From Apiospora phragmitis (lineage: Eukaryota > Ascomycota > Sordariomycetes > Amphisphaeriales > Apiosporaceae): a stretch of DNA of 64,000 bases. A program made the translations under genes and the position numbers. Below are positions 9,574 through 21,713 of this stretch, in pieces. The stretch is taken from NCBI GenBank assembly GCA_038363925.1, contig JAQQWL010000002.1, positions 2,480,001 to 2,544,000 on the forward strand, read 5' to 3'. The notes beneath the pieces were generated by a model. It saw only the letters and a program-made list of their open reading frames with translations. It ran no database searches and was not told where the DNA came from. Numbering within the stretch: position 1 is the first letter of the stretch; every line of letters begins with the position of its first letter.

Positions 9574-12500
9574 GATGAGTGTTGGTAGACTGAGTGGTCT
9601 TGATTCTTGTTGTGGAATAGTATGGGAAAAGATAAAGTCTTTTAATGAACCGATGGGGTATCCAAGGGCTATAGGCTAGCTTGGTGAGAAGGGTGATTCG
9701 TTGGTGAGTTGTTCTGCACAATCAGGCCTTGACATTGAACGAGGCTTCTAAGAGTATATATGCTCTTCCTGGCTTTACCGTTTGTGCCCCTTCCTGGATA
9801 TCCAACGTGGTCTGGCAGGCGCAACTACGTCGTTGATCCAAGGACACCAGCCACTCGCATGACTCCATCAGCTCTTACCTAACTGCTGCGTGCATCCAAG
9901 GTCAGGGGTTCCCAAATCTTGAATGAAAATAGACAACATTAATATACAGCCCCTTGGATCCATGGATATACCCTGAAGTCGATCGCTGCATGTCGTTGAT
10001 TAGGGTATCTGGAGAACCTGGTGGTGGGCCCGGTGATCGTGGCATCTGGCCGTCGCGACGCGCAAAAAGGGAATCGAGTGAAGGGAAAGACGTGAGTTAG
10101 ACTCGGTCTGTGAAAAGCAATGCTCAGAGGAATAACCATGCTGAAACAGACTGCAATGATGAACATCATACATGGTTGGAGCCAGCCAGCTATATAAGAT
10201 CAGATATGCGTCGGTTGCTAGGATCATCGCGGTTCAGCTGCAAGAAAAAGAAAAATCCTGCCACTGAATAACCATAACAGCGCCTGGAAAATCCGGACGA
10301 CATCATTGGCGGCTCCGATAATCGTGTACCTAAACAGTAAGTCAACGCAGAAGTTGGGCCAGTGATGTCTTCAGGCACAACCAATTGGCGCCGGCTGTTG
10401 GGGTTAAACACGAGTGCGGCTGTCACAGACTCCAAATGAAACCGAGGAAGAAGGAAGTTGCTGCCACACGGATGTGACCGGTGTGTCGGCCTTTGAGCAC
10501 GAAAAGAAAAACGAGGTTGGTTACATCGATCCATAGTATGTAGATGGTTGTATATCTTGAGGTCGAGGCTGGCCAACAAGATCCTAGCAGAAGACGGGGT
10601 CCCAACTAGGTATCGTACACAGTTTTCTCTTCCAAGCCGAACAGCCAACCACGGCTCCCCAGAACTTCGCGGCTGTCCTCTCGAAGTATCCAAGTCGACG
10701 TAGCCATGTTCATTATGGACGAGATATGTGTACGCGTGCTATTGTCGTCGTCGTGGTTGTGACGAGCTGTACGACGAGTAACGCAGGTCATTTCATCTAT
10801 CCGCAGGTCAGATAACGAAGGAAACGAATTGGTAACATGAAACGGTAGTGCTTACACACGGTAGGCTAGCATATTTGCTTGCATCCAGGTTCGTTGACGG
10901 ACACGCACACGTACATGAGCAAGCGCTGCAGCCAAGTAGGTATCGAGAAGGGATCAGCATATACTACGGCTACGAGCGCCACAACCGCCCGGAACAAATG
11001 CACATTATCTATTACCGTTGGAAACCACGTGTCCCTGCTTCTCGAAGTGAGACACGGGAAGAGGCCTTCTATGCAGCCTGTCCGATCCGGGCAGTAATGC
11101 ATGCGATCTACCTCCTAGGCTTCATCTGTATCGTCGTACATTGCTTCCGTTCTGCAAGATATTGCGCTGTTTTGACTTTTATCATAACATGGGCTAGAGA
11201 TCAGACTGACGATGATGGCCAACATGGAAGAATAGATGTGAGCATGTGCGAGCCATTAACCTGAGGCTGTAGTTGCCAGCCACAGTACGGCCTCCTGACC
11301 AATGACTCGTCGTGGATCAACTTTTTCTGAGCCAGTTCATTCATGCAAGCGTGAGGGGAATTGGTACCGGCCACTTTTTATCCTCGGCTGTCCCATATTG
11401 ATCATCAATAATTTGGGCATACAGACATAAGGGGCCGGGTCCAATTCCTGAGCGCGCATATGGGCTGGGCACCTCATCGTCCAGATCTACATGGGATGCA
11501 TATCTGGATCGTCCGGAGTCCATCGACCCCTGAACCTGGGGACCGAGGCTAGTCCATCCGACCTCTTTTCTCTATTGCACTGGGGTTGCTGAACATCAAA
11601 GAGACCCGAAAAGCTCGTAGAGACGATGAGGCAGGGGAGTTTTCGATCTCGATGGCCAAAGATATCATTGAGGATCTTGTGATATCCGAAATACAGTACG
11701 GCCGATCTTGGAGGCTATTGCCACTTGAAGTCGTATGCCCAGCCCCTTGTGGGAACTTTAGTTGTGGGAATTCTAGCTCTGTGAAACTTCATCGCATCTA
11801 TGGGTCTCATGTCTCTCACACATCCTCCTGAAATAAACCCACGATCAAGCGATTCTGTTGGGTTATCCTCCAGTATGGCCACGACTTGGATCTACTAAAT
11901 CGATATTGTACCAACATGTGGGCGTCTAGGCATAGATAAAGGGTGTATTTAACAGAAGCTATGGGAAATGCATATATTCTAGTTTTATGGTGCGCCATCG
12001 GTTTATTGTACGGCAGGATCTTATCAAGACATCCCCGACGCACTTGGTTGCAGATTGCTGTCATTATGGGGTGCTCAGGGCCTGATGGAATGCAATCGAT
12101 GCCTGACGCCGGTCCGCCCAGTAATCCTTCATAGGTATACTTCAATCTCTTGGCCTTGTCCTACTTTGGGCTTACATTGGACTTATGTTGATCGCTTGCT
12201 CATTAGACTCAGTCTGATGACAATCTTTCCGAACTGCTTGGTGAATATCAAATATTGTCGAGTCCACCAGCCCACCAGATTATCCGGTTATTGACCGACC
12301 TGTTCCTAAAGACTGAGTGTTGTCGCCTATGTCGGTAGAGTCTAGTATAGGTAGGTCAAGAGGAAGGTCTTTTGTCTAGTTCTCTAGCCGCAAAAGACAA
12401 ACAGAAGAACCCCCTTTGGTGGACCATTGCCAACCATCACCACTTGCTGCTCCCGTGTGATGATAGCAATCCAACCGGATAGGCTTTTGGCCCCCTCTAT

Positions 12501-12886
12501 CTGGGCATAGGACTTTCCTCCAATGCTGGAGCTCTGATTCTTTCCATGTCGTTGCCCAGCGCCTCGCCACCAAGACCTTCGGGACTTATCAATATGCTCC
12601 ATCCGCCTTGGCACCCCTTTTTCTATGCCCACTGAAGTAATACCCAGTTGGCCGGTCTACTTATCTGATAGTGATAGCACATGCCTTCGTGGCCCCTCTT
12701 TCTTTATATCGGACACGAAGAGGCCATTGGCTTTCGGCATGGCACTATGCCCTGGACCCCTGGGCGTCACGGGAGCCCTCGGCGGAAGACGCATGGACGC
12801 TTCATATCATGCTTGCACATCACCAAAATGCAGGAATCACGAACCTAGGAGTTGATGCTGAAATATTTGCATTTATTTCAGGGCCT
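9574..12886. other. Long intergenic stretch, no gene recognised
   Basis: 3.3 kb between the aquaporin promoter side and the 3' end of the PLP-binding protein. Open frames up to 167 codons exist (for example 10190-10693, -) but have no conserved motifs and no exon partners. TATATAAG at 10191 (+) has no obvious gene behind it. An AT-rich part lies around 11850-12350. Confidence 0.5.
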
Positions 12887-13802
12887 TCATACCGTAATTT
12901 TCGCCTCGCTTTTCGGTCCTCGGGTTCCAAAAATTGTGCTTCCTACCCGCACCTCGCTGCTTCCCATGGCGATTGCGCCCTCAAAGTCCTCGCTCATGCC
13001 CATGCTAAGTTCTAGTTCTCGGTCTAATCCCAAATCCTTTACAACCAAGTCGCGCTGCTCCCGCAAGCACGTGAAGTCCTCGTTCTCGTTCTCAGCTGTC
13101 GTAGCAACACTTCGAGCAATAGCGCCGATAGTCATGAGACCCAAGAGGTTGAGATGGGGCGCCTCCTCGACTAGTTTGCAGAGAGCAATCGTCTCTTGTC
13201 CCAGAGGACACCCGGACTTTGACTCTTCGCCCGACGTGTTGACTTGGACGTGGATGTTCAGTTTGGGAGCCTCTGGATCTGTGGCGAGGAGCTTGCCGCG
13301 ATACTCATTCAGGACCTGTGCTTTCTTGGTGCTGTCCACACTCGAAACACAGAAAAGGTTTGGAATCTTGGCTAGATTCTGCAGTGGCCTGCATCATCGT
13401 TAGCATCTAGGTTGAGGGAGGGCGTGCGAAGGAAAGAAGAAGCTCTTCCTTACCAGACTGCAGACCACCGATGAAATGCCATTGTATGCTTCTAGGTAGA
13501 AGCTCTGCCTTCTGGCGTAGCTCCTGAGCATAGTTCTCGCCGAAATGCAGATGCGAGGTTGGCGGCTGGCATAACGCCAGAATGTCGTTGGCCGGCTTCA
13601 GTTTCGAAACTGCAACCAGACGCACCTGAGTGTCAAACAGTCAGTTGGTTGGTTGGCTCCGATGGCGTGATCAGGGCGTTGTTGGCCAACCTACATTCTT
13701 GCCCTTTGCCACCGCTGCGACGCGTTCGCTTATTCCGCCGAGTTGGGATATCAGAGCTGCAGCTCTGGATGGGTCGACCTTCATCTCGGTTTCATTGGTC
13801 AT
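12887..13802 (-). CDS. PLP-binding homeostasis protein (YggS/PLPBP/YBL036C family)
   Basis: Single-domain alanine-racemase-like barrel that binds pyridoxal phosphate and helps keep its level stable; no strong enzyme activity is known for the family. Exons are 13802-13695, 13625-13454 and 13388-12887. Visible motifs: the PLP lysine region LVAVSKLKPANDI, FGENYAQEL, IQWHFIGGLQS, NLFCVSSVDS, NIHVQVNTSGEESKSG, GLMTIGAIA, LSMGMSEDFEGAI and VRVGSTIFGTRG. About 260 residues, normal for the family. Early in exon 3 one A is missing at 13377-13378: the splice gives QSGHCR, after which NLAKIPNLFCVSS continues only with an extra base. Intron 2 has a clean TGCTAAC branch site. Cytosolic or mitochondrial location cannot be told. 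Confidence 0.93.
13377..13378 (-). other. Frame break in PLP-binding protein
   Basis: The coding strand reads GCAGAATCTAGCC; the conserved frame needs AGAAATC. Without it a TAG stop follows at once. Exon lengths sum to 782, one short of a multiple of three. Confidence 0.8.
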
Positions 13803-14267
13803 CGTTTGTGTATGAGTATGACTAGTGATGGACGACAGGTAACCTGGTAGATAGTCGAGCCAGCTGGAGGCATGCAGACAGTCAAGGTCTACGCTGATCC
13901 AAGTAGATTGTTATATCTGGAGCTTTGAATTACACGATCTGCTGGTATACTACTATGTACGTAGATGGGTGTCAAGGTGTTTGGTTAGGCACACTGATGA
14001 GTGGTGGTGAGTGGACGGATCATACCTACTTTCCAGGTAGCGGAACCACTTCCGTTCATGTTTGCGGGGCCGAATGCAGTAGAAGCAAAAGTGGGACATT
14101 CAGATTAGATTGCCTAAGAAAAAGTACAAAGACCAAAAAGTATCAAGTCCAAACATTACCGGGCCTGGAATTAATAATCCAACTTTCCATTGAACCATTG
14201 GAAGTCAGTCTTATTGCAATACAGTATTATGTATGACATGGTCCTCAGTCCAACCCTCTTGTAGACG
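13803..14267. other. Divergent promoter region
   Basis: 465 bases between the PLP-binding protein (-) and BCD1 (+), both starting here. No TATA box stands out. Confidence 0.6.
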
Positions 14268-15558
14268 ATGGATCCTCTCTTGACTTCGCTTTGCGGTATA
14301 TGCCACATTCGAGAACCCAAGTACAAATGTCCTCGATGCGGCGCCAACACATGTTCGCTTCCATGCGTCAAGAAACATAAGAAATGGTCCTCGTGCAATG
14401 GGCAGCGTGATCCGACAGTCTACATGCCGCCTGCCAAGCTGCGTACCGATGCGGGCATTGACCATGATTACAACTACTTGACCGGGATCGAGAGAAACCT
14501 AGAGCAGGTAGACAAGCTTCTGGTGGATGAGAGAGGTATCCTGCCAGGGCGCGCGCAACAAAACGACCGATCCCATGGGCCTCCGCACAAGAAAGCACGT
14601 ATGAACAAGGGGACAGAGCCGGGGCCGGACGACTCTGGAAGGCGGTTCGCGATCATGGGCGCGGGCAGCCGTCAGAAAGCTGAACACGCTGGGTATCACC
14701 GTTAAACACCAACCATATGGCATGACCAGGCCAAGAAACAACACTACGTCTTTCAATAAGCGATCACAAACCATCAACTGGCAGGTCGAATGGTGCTTTC
14801 TAGACCCAGCCGCCTCCTCCACCGAAAACTCCTCCCTCCAGCCCGAAAAGCTGCTGAACAAGACGCTCGACAGTATGCCTACCTACCTTGGCTACGATGA
14901 TTGTCGCGAATACCATCGACGGTCGCACATGTCAAAGAAAGAGAAAGAGCAGGAAAGGAAGCAAAGACAAATTGAGGCTACGGGGGCAGACGACGATGTT
15001 GGTGCTACTTTCGGCGGACAAGACTGGGAAAATTCGACCTGGGCAGCAGCTACAATGCCCGTTCAGCGTGCGGATGGCTCCTGGTGTACATTGACGACAG
15101 TAAGCGAGAAAAAGCCGATAAAGCCGGGCGACAGGCAAAGGCGCGCCGACAACATCAAAGCCGAATACCAGTTCTACTTCCACGTCCCCGGAACGCCTTC
15201 GCGCGAACCCCAAAAGCTCATACCCATCAACGCAGAGGATAGCCTGGCATCGGTACTGTCTGGCATGGAAGTATTGGAGTTTCCCTCAATCTACGTCACT
15301 CGAGCTGGCATGCAACTCCCACAAGGTTATCAGTTGGCGGAACGACACGCAAATAACAGCAATTCCCAAAAGGCTCCTCGGCTCCCGCAAAAACGCAAGA
15401 GTGAAGCTTTGGTGGAGTACGGGACGAGCGAGGACGAAGGCGAAATCGCCGAAGCGAGTGACGAGCTGGAGAGCGAAGCGGGAGTGGACCCGGCAGACAC
15501 CACCAGTAGCTCTGGCTCTGATCCGGACGAGGAAATGGGAGAGGGCCACAGTGACTGA
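14268..15558 (+). CDS. BCD1: HIT zinc-finger box C/D snoRNP assembly factor Bcd1, frame break in the middle
   Basis: Nuclear factor needed for making and keeping box C/D snoRNAs, which guide rRNA 2'-O-methylation. No intron. The N-terminal zf-HIT domain (about residues 9-44) shows paired ligands in CGICHIREPKYKCPRCGANT and a CSLPCVKKHKKWSSC continuation. The central part carries the Bcd1 signature region NWQVEWCFL and LNKTLDSMPTYLGYDDCREY. The C-terminus is acidic and Ser/Glu rich. Near 14676-14678 the frame shifts: upstream GAGSRQK, then KLNTLGITVKHQPYGMTRPR in another frame. Here the run AAA looks one base too long (or two too short), unlike most breaks in this window. Total length 1291 leaves remainder one, in agreement. 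Essential in yeast, so a true break is unlikely. Confidence 0.92.
14676..14678 (+). other. Frame break in BCD1 (one base too many or two too few)
   Basis: CGTCAGAAAGCTGAAC: removing one A, or adding two, joins the zinc-finger half to the conserved NWQVEW half. Confidence 0.8.
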
Positions 15559-16476
15559 CTGTAGCACGGCTGTAAACAAGAGATGATGATCGTTCTTTGC
15601 TACAGGAGGGTAGTATTTGGAGAGACCGCAGCAAACATGCCTCGGCTAAGAGGGCCTCATGGTTTGGTAATAACCCAATGTGTACAAGTAGGAATATGTA
15701 CGTAGCGCAGTACTTTAGTTGATGAGCGAAAGAGATACCCTGAATCCAAACATTCATGTTTGATTCATCACATACCTAGGTTAGGTAGGCACATTGATCG
15801 CCAGTTGATACTGACTGTCTCTGTACTCCTGCTGAGTCGCTTGCTACGGTGCTACCCGCACCCATATTTACTAGGGTAATAATGTGGCTGGAGGCAAGCA
15901 GCCAGAGTGAGCTACTTACATTAGCTACATGCAAGTGCATAGCCTGCTAGCCCAGCATCTGGAGCTCAATACGTGCATTATCCGTGATTCTGCAGCATCC
16001 CCACGGAAATAGTGCATTATCCCATGCAAACAAAGTTTTTCTGTATAGTTAGGTATGAATAAAATTATTCAAACGAGTTAACGAAATTCGTAGAGATATT
16101 TCGATTCTTCTGTATGAGGTTATCCATCAGCGACTGGCAGCAAGCAGAATAATACAGTAGACAGCTACCTTTGCATTCAATGCTAGGTTAGGTCATGTAG
16201 GTCACCTAATGTTTTTTCTGCTTTCTGGTGGGGTCACCCCCAACCACACTAGCCCACTAGGCTAGGTTACACCTTCTGACCAACCTCCACCCCACCAGCC
16301 CAAGAGAGAACATATTTCCATTTCAGCCTCTTCCAGCTCCCAGTCGGATCCACACGGGCTTCTCTGATTTTCCCACACCACAAACTCTGCTTTTCTATTT
16401 TCTACTTTTCCTACTCTCTCTCCTCCTCTCCTCGCATCCATACAAATTGCGCATCTCGCGCATTCAGATTTGCAAA
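15559..16476. other. Intergenic with repeated TAGGTTAGGT-like motifs
   Basis: 918 bases before SCD6. Contains CCTAGGTTAGGTAGGC near 15776, CTAGGTTAGGTCATG near 16182 and CTAGGTTAC near 16260, then a pyrimidine-rich stretch (16320-16440) that probably marks the SCD6 transcription start. Confidence 0.6.
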
Positions 16477-18642
16477 ATGTCGGAATTTTTGGGGTATGTT
16501 TCTTCAGCATCACCATAGGTTGCCGCTGGTGTAGCTTCGCTACATCATCCGCCTCCGCATCGTCAGCCATCTATCATCATGGAGCTCACCGTGCAGCTTT
16601 ACGAGCAATTGGTGGCATCGATGCTGACTCCATCATTGCAGTTCGCGCATATCACTCATCTCAAAGAGTGATATCAGGTTAGTGTCTTCCTCCTCTACCC
16701 TTTGCTCTTCAGCCTCGTACTGACCCGCCATCTTTGTAGATACTCGGGTATATTACACGAGATCAATGCGGAAGAGTCGACGGTGTCTCTCGAGAATGTT
16801 CGATCATACGGCACCGAAGGGCGTAGGGGCCAGCCCGAAGAAGAACTTGCGGCATCAGACCAGGTCTATGAGTACATCGTCTTCCGTGGAAGCGATGTGA
16901 AGGATTTGCGCATCGAAGAGGCCCCTGCCACCAAAGAGAATAATCCTCCTGCTGTACCGGACGACCCTGCTATTGTCGGTGTAAGTTTTCTTCCATTTTC
17001 GTTCACCTACACCAGCTTCATGATGAAACATTTCGGATGTAAACCTATAACTTGACTGAATTGCGCAAACAAACTTCATGTTGATATTTCCGTTGCCTTC
17101 CTTCTGATCTACGAAGCACAAATTCCTTCCATACAAGCACAGCATCACTTTGGCCCTAACCATATCGCTAACACATATGACCCGTCGCTTAGGCTCGCGC
17201 TCGTCCCGTCGGTCCTGCCGCTCCTTCTGGCCCAGCTGGCCCAGCTGGCCCCCCAGGTCCTCATAATGCCGCTCCTGGGCCCAATAGCCAAGGTGGTTTC
17301 AATCCATCGCCATTCCAGCAGCCTGGCTTCTTTCCTCCCCCTGGTCCAGGTCCTTGGGGCGGCCGTGGCGGTGGTCCAGGTCCTGTCCCAGACCCAAGAT
17401 TTGGTGGCATGCACTACCCTCCTCCCGGCTGGTTTCCTCCTGGTCAGGGCTTCCCGCCTGGCCCAGGCCCATGGAACAACTTTGGCTACCCTCCTGGACC
17501 CCATGGGCCCCCTGGCGCTCCTGGTGCTCCCGGTCAAGGCATGCGTGGAACACCGCAGCAGGATAATAAGCCTACGCCGATTGGTGCTGGACCTGGGGCT
17601 CCTCCTGGCATTGAGAGGCCGAATCAAGCTGGAACCCCCCCGCAAGGCGAGGCGGCTGCCGAACGAAAGGCTGCAACCCAACCGCCTCCTAGGTCGGCTC
17701 CGGCACCTACACCACCTGTCGACTCCAAGCCAAGTGTAGAGGAAGTAAGAGCCACTGCGCAGTCGCTCAACGCCAACGGTCCTGCTAAGGTCGCTCATCA
17801 GCAGAAGAATGTTCCCACAGGACCAAGAAACAACAACCGTGTGACACCCGCTCTTCCTTTCGCCGGCGCTCCGAAGGCAGGTCCTTCGGCGCAATCTGGG
17901 CCTCAGATAACTGCTGCTGCGGCCTCTATCAAGCCCGCTACGACGGGCAATGCCCTCCATCTGCTGCAAGCATTCGTGATGCGACCCAGCAGGCGAAGGA
18001 TGCTGTGGCTGTAGCAATGGCGAAACTAGGAAATGCGTCAACAGCTCCTGGGGCTGGGCAACCAGCCCCCAACGGAACTGGGAATGCTATGGACAATCTC
18101 ACCAAGAAGGTCAACGAGATGAGAGTTAATGCCACCACTCGAGGTGGACCTAGCACCCGAGGGCGTGGCAGGGGCAATCGTGCTGGGGGAGCTGGCAAGA
18201 TTGACGTCCCTGAAACCGATTTCGACTTCCAGGTGGCTAATGCCAAGTTCAACAAGCAAGATCTTGTCAAGGAAGCTGTCGCTGGTTCACCTCTGGGCGA
18301 GACACCAAACGGATCTGGACCCGACCCCGAGGCTCAAGAAGTGGCCGAGGAGCCTGCCCCAGCCCAAGCCTACAACAAGACAAGATCCTTCTTTGACAAC
18401 ATCTCGAGCGAGTCGAAGGAGCGATCTGAAAGTGGTGGTCAGAAACCTGGTGGCCGCGAGTGGCGCGGTGAGGAGCAAAGGAAGAACATGGAAACCTTTG
18501 GCCAAGGCAGCGTTGATGGTAGCTACCGGTCTTACCGGGAAGAGGCCGTGGCCGCGGCGGTCGCGGAGGGCCCCGTGGAGGTCGTGGCTTCAGTCGAGGT
18601 GGTTTCCGACCTCGGGGGGGTGAACAGGGCACCTCCCGGTAA
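16477..18642 (+). CDS. SCD6: LSM14/Scd6-family mRNA decay and translation repressor, four exons, two frame breaks
   Basis: Cytoplasmic P-body protein that binds mRNA and the Dhh1 helicase/decapping machinery and represses translation. Exons are 16477-16493 (17 bases), 16642-16677 (36 bases), 16740-16980 and 17193-18642. The first three build the LSM domain: MSEFLGSRISLISKSDIRY, then SGILHEINAEESTVSLENVR and YEYIVFRGSDVKDLRIEE. Exon 4 opens with a Gly-Pro-X rich segment (about residues 100-210), then an FDF motif (PETDFDFQVANAKFNKQDLV), a TFG-box-like stretch (YNKTRSFFDNISSE) and a C-terminal RGG tail (GRGRGRGGRGGPRGGRG). Two frame breaks occur in exon 4: near 17953-17958 (before PSAASIRDATQQAKDAV) and at 18537-18539 (GGG, before the RGG tail). 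Exon lengths sum to 1744, as two missing bases predict. About 581 residues if both are errors. Confidence 0.93.
17953..17958 (+). other. First frame break in SCD6
   Basis: AATGCCCTCCATCTG: one base is missing, most simply in a C run, before the conserved PSAASIRDATQQ segment. Confidence 0.8.
18537..18539 (+). other. Second frame break in SCD6
   Basis: TACCGGGAAGAGG: a fourth G restores the RGG-repeat tail that ends at the TAA at 18640-18642. The literal frame lacks the RGG repeats. Confidence 0.8.
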
Positions 18643-19467
18643 TGGTCACTGCATAATTGGCGAGATTGCATACCTCCTACTACCCTTCACTACCCTTCAA
18701 TCTTACTGTACAGCGTGTAAAATATGGCATGACAGCAACAATCTGAGATGGGCTCAGAACGTTTGTCACTTTACGAAACGATCAATGAGAACGAACAAGG
18801 CGTTAACGATGATTACGAGGAGTTGTCACGGATCAAATACAAAATCAGGGTTTGGGAAGCCTTGGGAAACATTGGGGGAAAGCATATGGTTTAGGAGCGA
18901 TAGTGCGCTGATACCAACTTGATTTCCCTTGCTTGTCAAGGAACGATAGGCACGTCATGGAGAAAGTCCAGTCCATCAGATAGTCTTGATGCAAATGGCC
19001 AACTAGCGCTTTGTACATAGTTGAGAAAGCCACGGATGGTTAATACAAGCGCCATATCAAGCTATACAACCCTTCTCTACTGTGAACATGAATAACGGAA
19101 CGCCATCGTAATCCTGGCAACTTTGTTGTGGTCAATCCAGATATCTAGTATCAGTCATTGTGCTGCCAGGGATGTAGCAGTGGGTTTTCTTGGTGCTTGG
19201 TGTCACCTTCTCGGCGTAAAGGTGCATACCTAGCCAAATAGCTTAGTAACCTAACCTAACCCAGATACCTTTTTTTGTTTGCGGTATGACGCACACCGGG
19301 CGAGTTCTTTTGCTATTGCCTTTTGCAACTTACCCCACCATAGCCGACCACTTATCCCATCTCATCCCACTTCCACTTGCACAAAATTCCCTTGTGTCCT
19401 GTAGTAAGACTGCGAGGACGATCAGCTTTTCTTAACTTCGCCAAAGTATACCTCCGACTCCGCGATC
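18643..19467. other. Intergenic between SCD6 and RQC1
   Basis: 825 bases; includes CCTAACCTAACCCAG near 19250. No gene recognised. Confidence 0.6.
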
Positions 19468-21713
19468 ATGTCGAGCAGACAGTTGCGCAAGCTGCAAAAG
19501 CAGAAAGAGCTGGAACAGCTGCAAGCGCGCATGCAAGAAGAAGATAGCGCTTCTGAGAGCGACGAACCCCGGGTCCAGAAATCTAAACCGAGTGTTTTCT
19601 CTGGCTTTGCAGCCCTGGGTGGTGCCGATGAGGACGACTCCGACAACAGCGATAATAAAGAAGATGTCGCCCCAGATGAGGAGCCGGAAGTAGTGGAAGC
19701 TATCAAGCCGGCCTCGAAAAAGAGCAAAAAGAAGAAGAAGAAGAAGGCCAAGAAGGCAGTGGATGAAACCAACAACAAGAATACAGCGTCCGGCGCGAAG
19801 ACACCCGACGATGCCGACGAGATCGATCGTGCGCTTCGTGAACTCAACTTGGTAGCCAAGCCATCCAAGGATGGTTCTGTCCCCGGCCTTGCCACCGCTG
19901 CAGCTGCGGGCCCCTACGAACGTATTTGCGAGCTTCTAAGCCTTAATACTGTTCACCTCAGGGCCATCAACGAGATGCGCACGCTTTTCGGCCGTGAGGC
20001 GATGGCAGCAGCAGAGATGGAAGAGCAAGAAGACGAGCAGAACCGCAACCACCGACGGAACCCGCGTCAGATGCGAGAGAACGTGGACCTGGAAACCTTC
20101 CTTAGAGGCGTTCCGGGAAAGTCTCTACCTGAGGTCACCCTCCGTCGCAATCCGTTTTTGCCGGGAAAAGAGACATGGCCAAGAGCAGCGACGGACGGGC
20201 TCACGATGAAGCAGGTGAAGGACGGAACAATAGAAATGAAGTGCGGTACTGTCGAGTTCAGCTTCGCACACGATCAGAACTACAACAACCTGGAACGACA
20301 ATTTTTCGCCCTTGCACAGATGTATGAGCCTATGCAGCTGGTGCACTTCTTACATCGTCACCCTTACCACGTTTCCTCGTTGATCCAGGTCAGCAAGATT
20401 GCAAAGCAGGATCAGAACTCGTCTCTGGCCGCGGATTTGTGCGAGCGTGCTCTGTTCACCTTGGGCCGTGTCTCGATATCTACATTCCGCCAGAAGCTGG
20501 TAGAAGGCAAGGCGCGGTTGGACTTCCGGAGGCCCGAAAACAGGCAATTCTGGCTTGCTGGATACCACTATCTGAAAAGCTTGGTTATGAAAGGCACTTA
20601 CAGAACAGCCCTTGAGTGGACCAAGCTGATACTAAGCATGGATTTGGCCGATCCGTACGGCGTAATTCACTTCTTGCATCCATTAGCCATCCGAGCCCAT
20701 GAGTCGAAATGGTTCATAGATTTCTGCGATTCGGAAGCGTTGGATGAGTGTGATACAGCGCAAGACTATATCCGGCAGACTCTCGTGCTTGCGCGCCTGC
20801 AGCAAAAAGACAACGCGGGTGCCAGAGCCCTTTTGATTGAGGGTATGGAGCGCTTGCCCTGGTTATACAGCTCACTGTTCAAGGCCCTGGGCCTAGACGT
20901 ACCTCGTGCTATATGGGGCACAGAGGCTAGAGATGAGCATGAGAACCTGTTTACAGAGCTCTATGTCCACCAGACGAAGCCTCTTTGGGATAATACCCAA
21001 GCACTCGGGCTGCTGAAAGACGCAGCTGCGTCTGTCCAAAAATCATCGATGGATGCCCTTGCACCACCGCCTATTGCGGGGCGGAATGTTGGCCGGTTCG
21101 TGTATCTTGACAACACGCCGGCTCTAATGGGCTTGGTACCCAACGGAATGCTACACAGTTTCCCAAACTGGGACTTCGACCCATTGCCGCCAGCTCAAGA
21201 AGAGAACATATTCAGTTACGAGACTCAAAAAGTGCAGTGGACACCCGATCGCGGTGCGGCTGATAATCCCATGCTGGGTCCTTTGCCCAACGGTGTCGGC
21301 CGTCTTGAATTGGAACAGATGCTGCAACAAGTCATTAGAGATGGCGCCCCGAGGAAGTCCGCCAAGCCCTTGAGGTAGCGCTTGGCCACAACGGTCAAAA
21401 TGCGGACGTGCCCGGCGGGGATGAAGATGCAGAAGATGAACTCCAGCAGGACGAACAACAAGCCGGACTCTGGCAAAACTTCATGGATATGATCTGGCCC
21501 GTGCGAACGTTACACGACGGAAACGAAAGCAACAGCGACGATGATGGTAGATACATGGGTCCGGGTGGTTGGCCTAGCGATGACGACGAGGACGAAATGC
21601 CGCCCCTGATAGCAGCGGAAGCCCAACCACAAGAACCGGGAGGCGCAAGGCAGAGGGACACAGACGGTGGTGGTGATGATGATGATATGCCTCATCTGGA
21701 GCCTGCACGATGA
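19468..21713 (+). CDS. RQC1: TCF25/Rqc1-family ribosome quality control protein, frame break near the end
   Basis: Member of the TCF25 (Nulp1)/Rqc1 family. In yeast Rqc1 acts with Ltn1 and Rqc2 on stalled 60S subunits. No intron; about 748 residues. The start is basic and coiled (MSSRQLRKLQKQKELEQLQ), followed by acidic and lysine-rich runs (KSKKKKKKKAKK). The conserved TCF25 domain covers most of the rest: YNNLERQFFALAQMYEPMQL, HFLHRHPYHVSSLIQVSKI, FWLAGYHYLKSLVMKGTYRT and ALEWTKLILSMDLADPYGV. It ends near the conserved VPNGMLHSFPNWD region. A run of four C at 21347-21350 needs one more: IRDGAP is then followed by EEVRQALEVALGHNGQNADV and an acidic tail. Read literally the protein ends about 110 residues early, at 21378. 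Length 2246 leaves the expected remainder. Confidence 0.92.
21347..21350 (+). other. Frame break in RQC1
   Basis: A CCCC run; a fifth C keeps the frame open for a further 120 codons to the TGA at 21711-21713. Confidence 0.75.

Noticed and set aside
10190..10693. 167-codon open frame on the minus strand as a gene
   Set aside because: No ATG context, no domain, poly-Phe end and no partner exon; it looks like chance.
14268..15558. Programmed ribosomal frameshifting as the cause of the frame breaks
   Set aside because: Breaks occur in many unrelated genes, with different bases and both directions, and without a shared slippery site. Technical error is simpler.
17145..18041. 298-codon open frame on the minus strand, opposite SCD6
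   Set aside because: Arg/Ser/Trp-rich shadow of the Gly-Pro repeat region; no conserved content.
19240..19265. CCTAACCTAACCC as a telomere trace
   Set aside because: Too short, wrong unit for the TTAGGG repeat, and inside a region of housekeeping genes on both sides.
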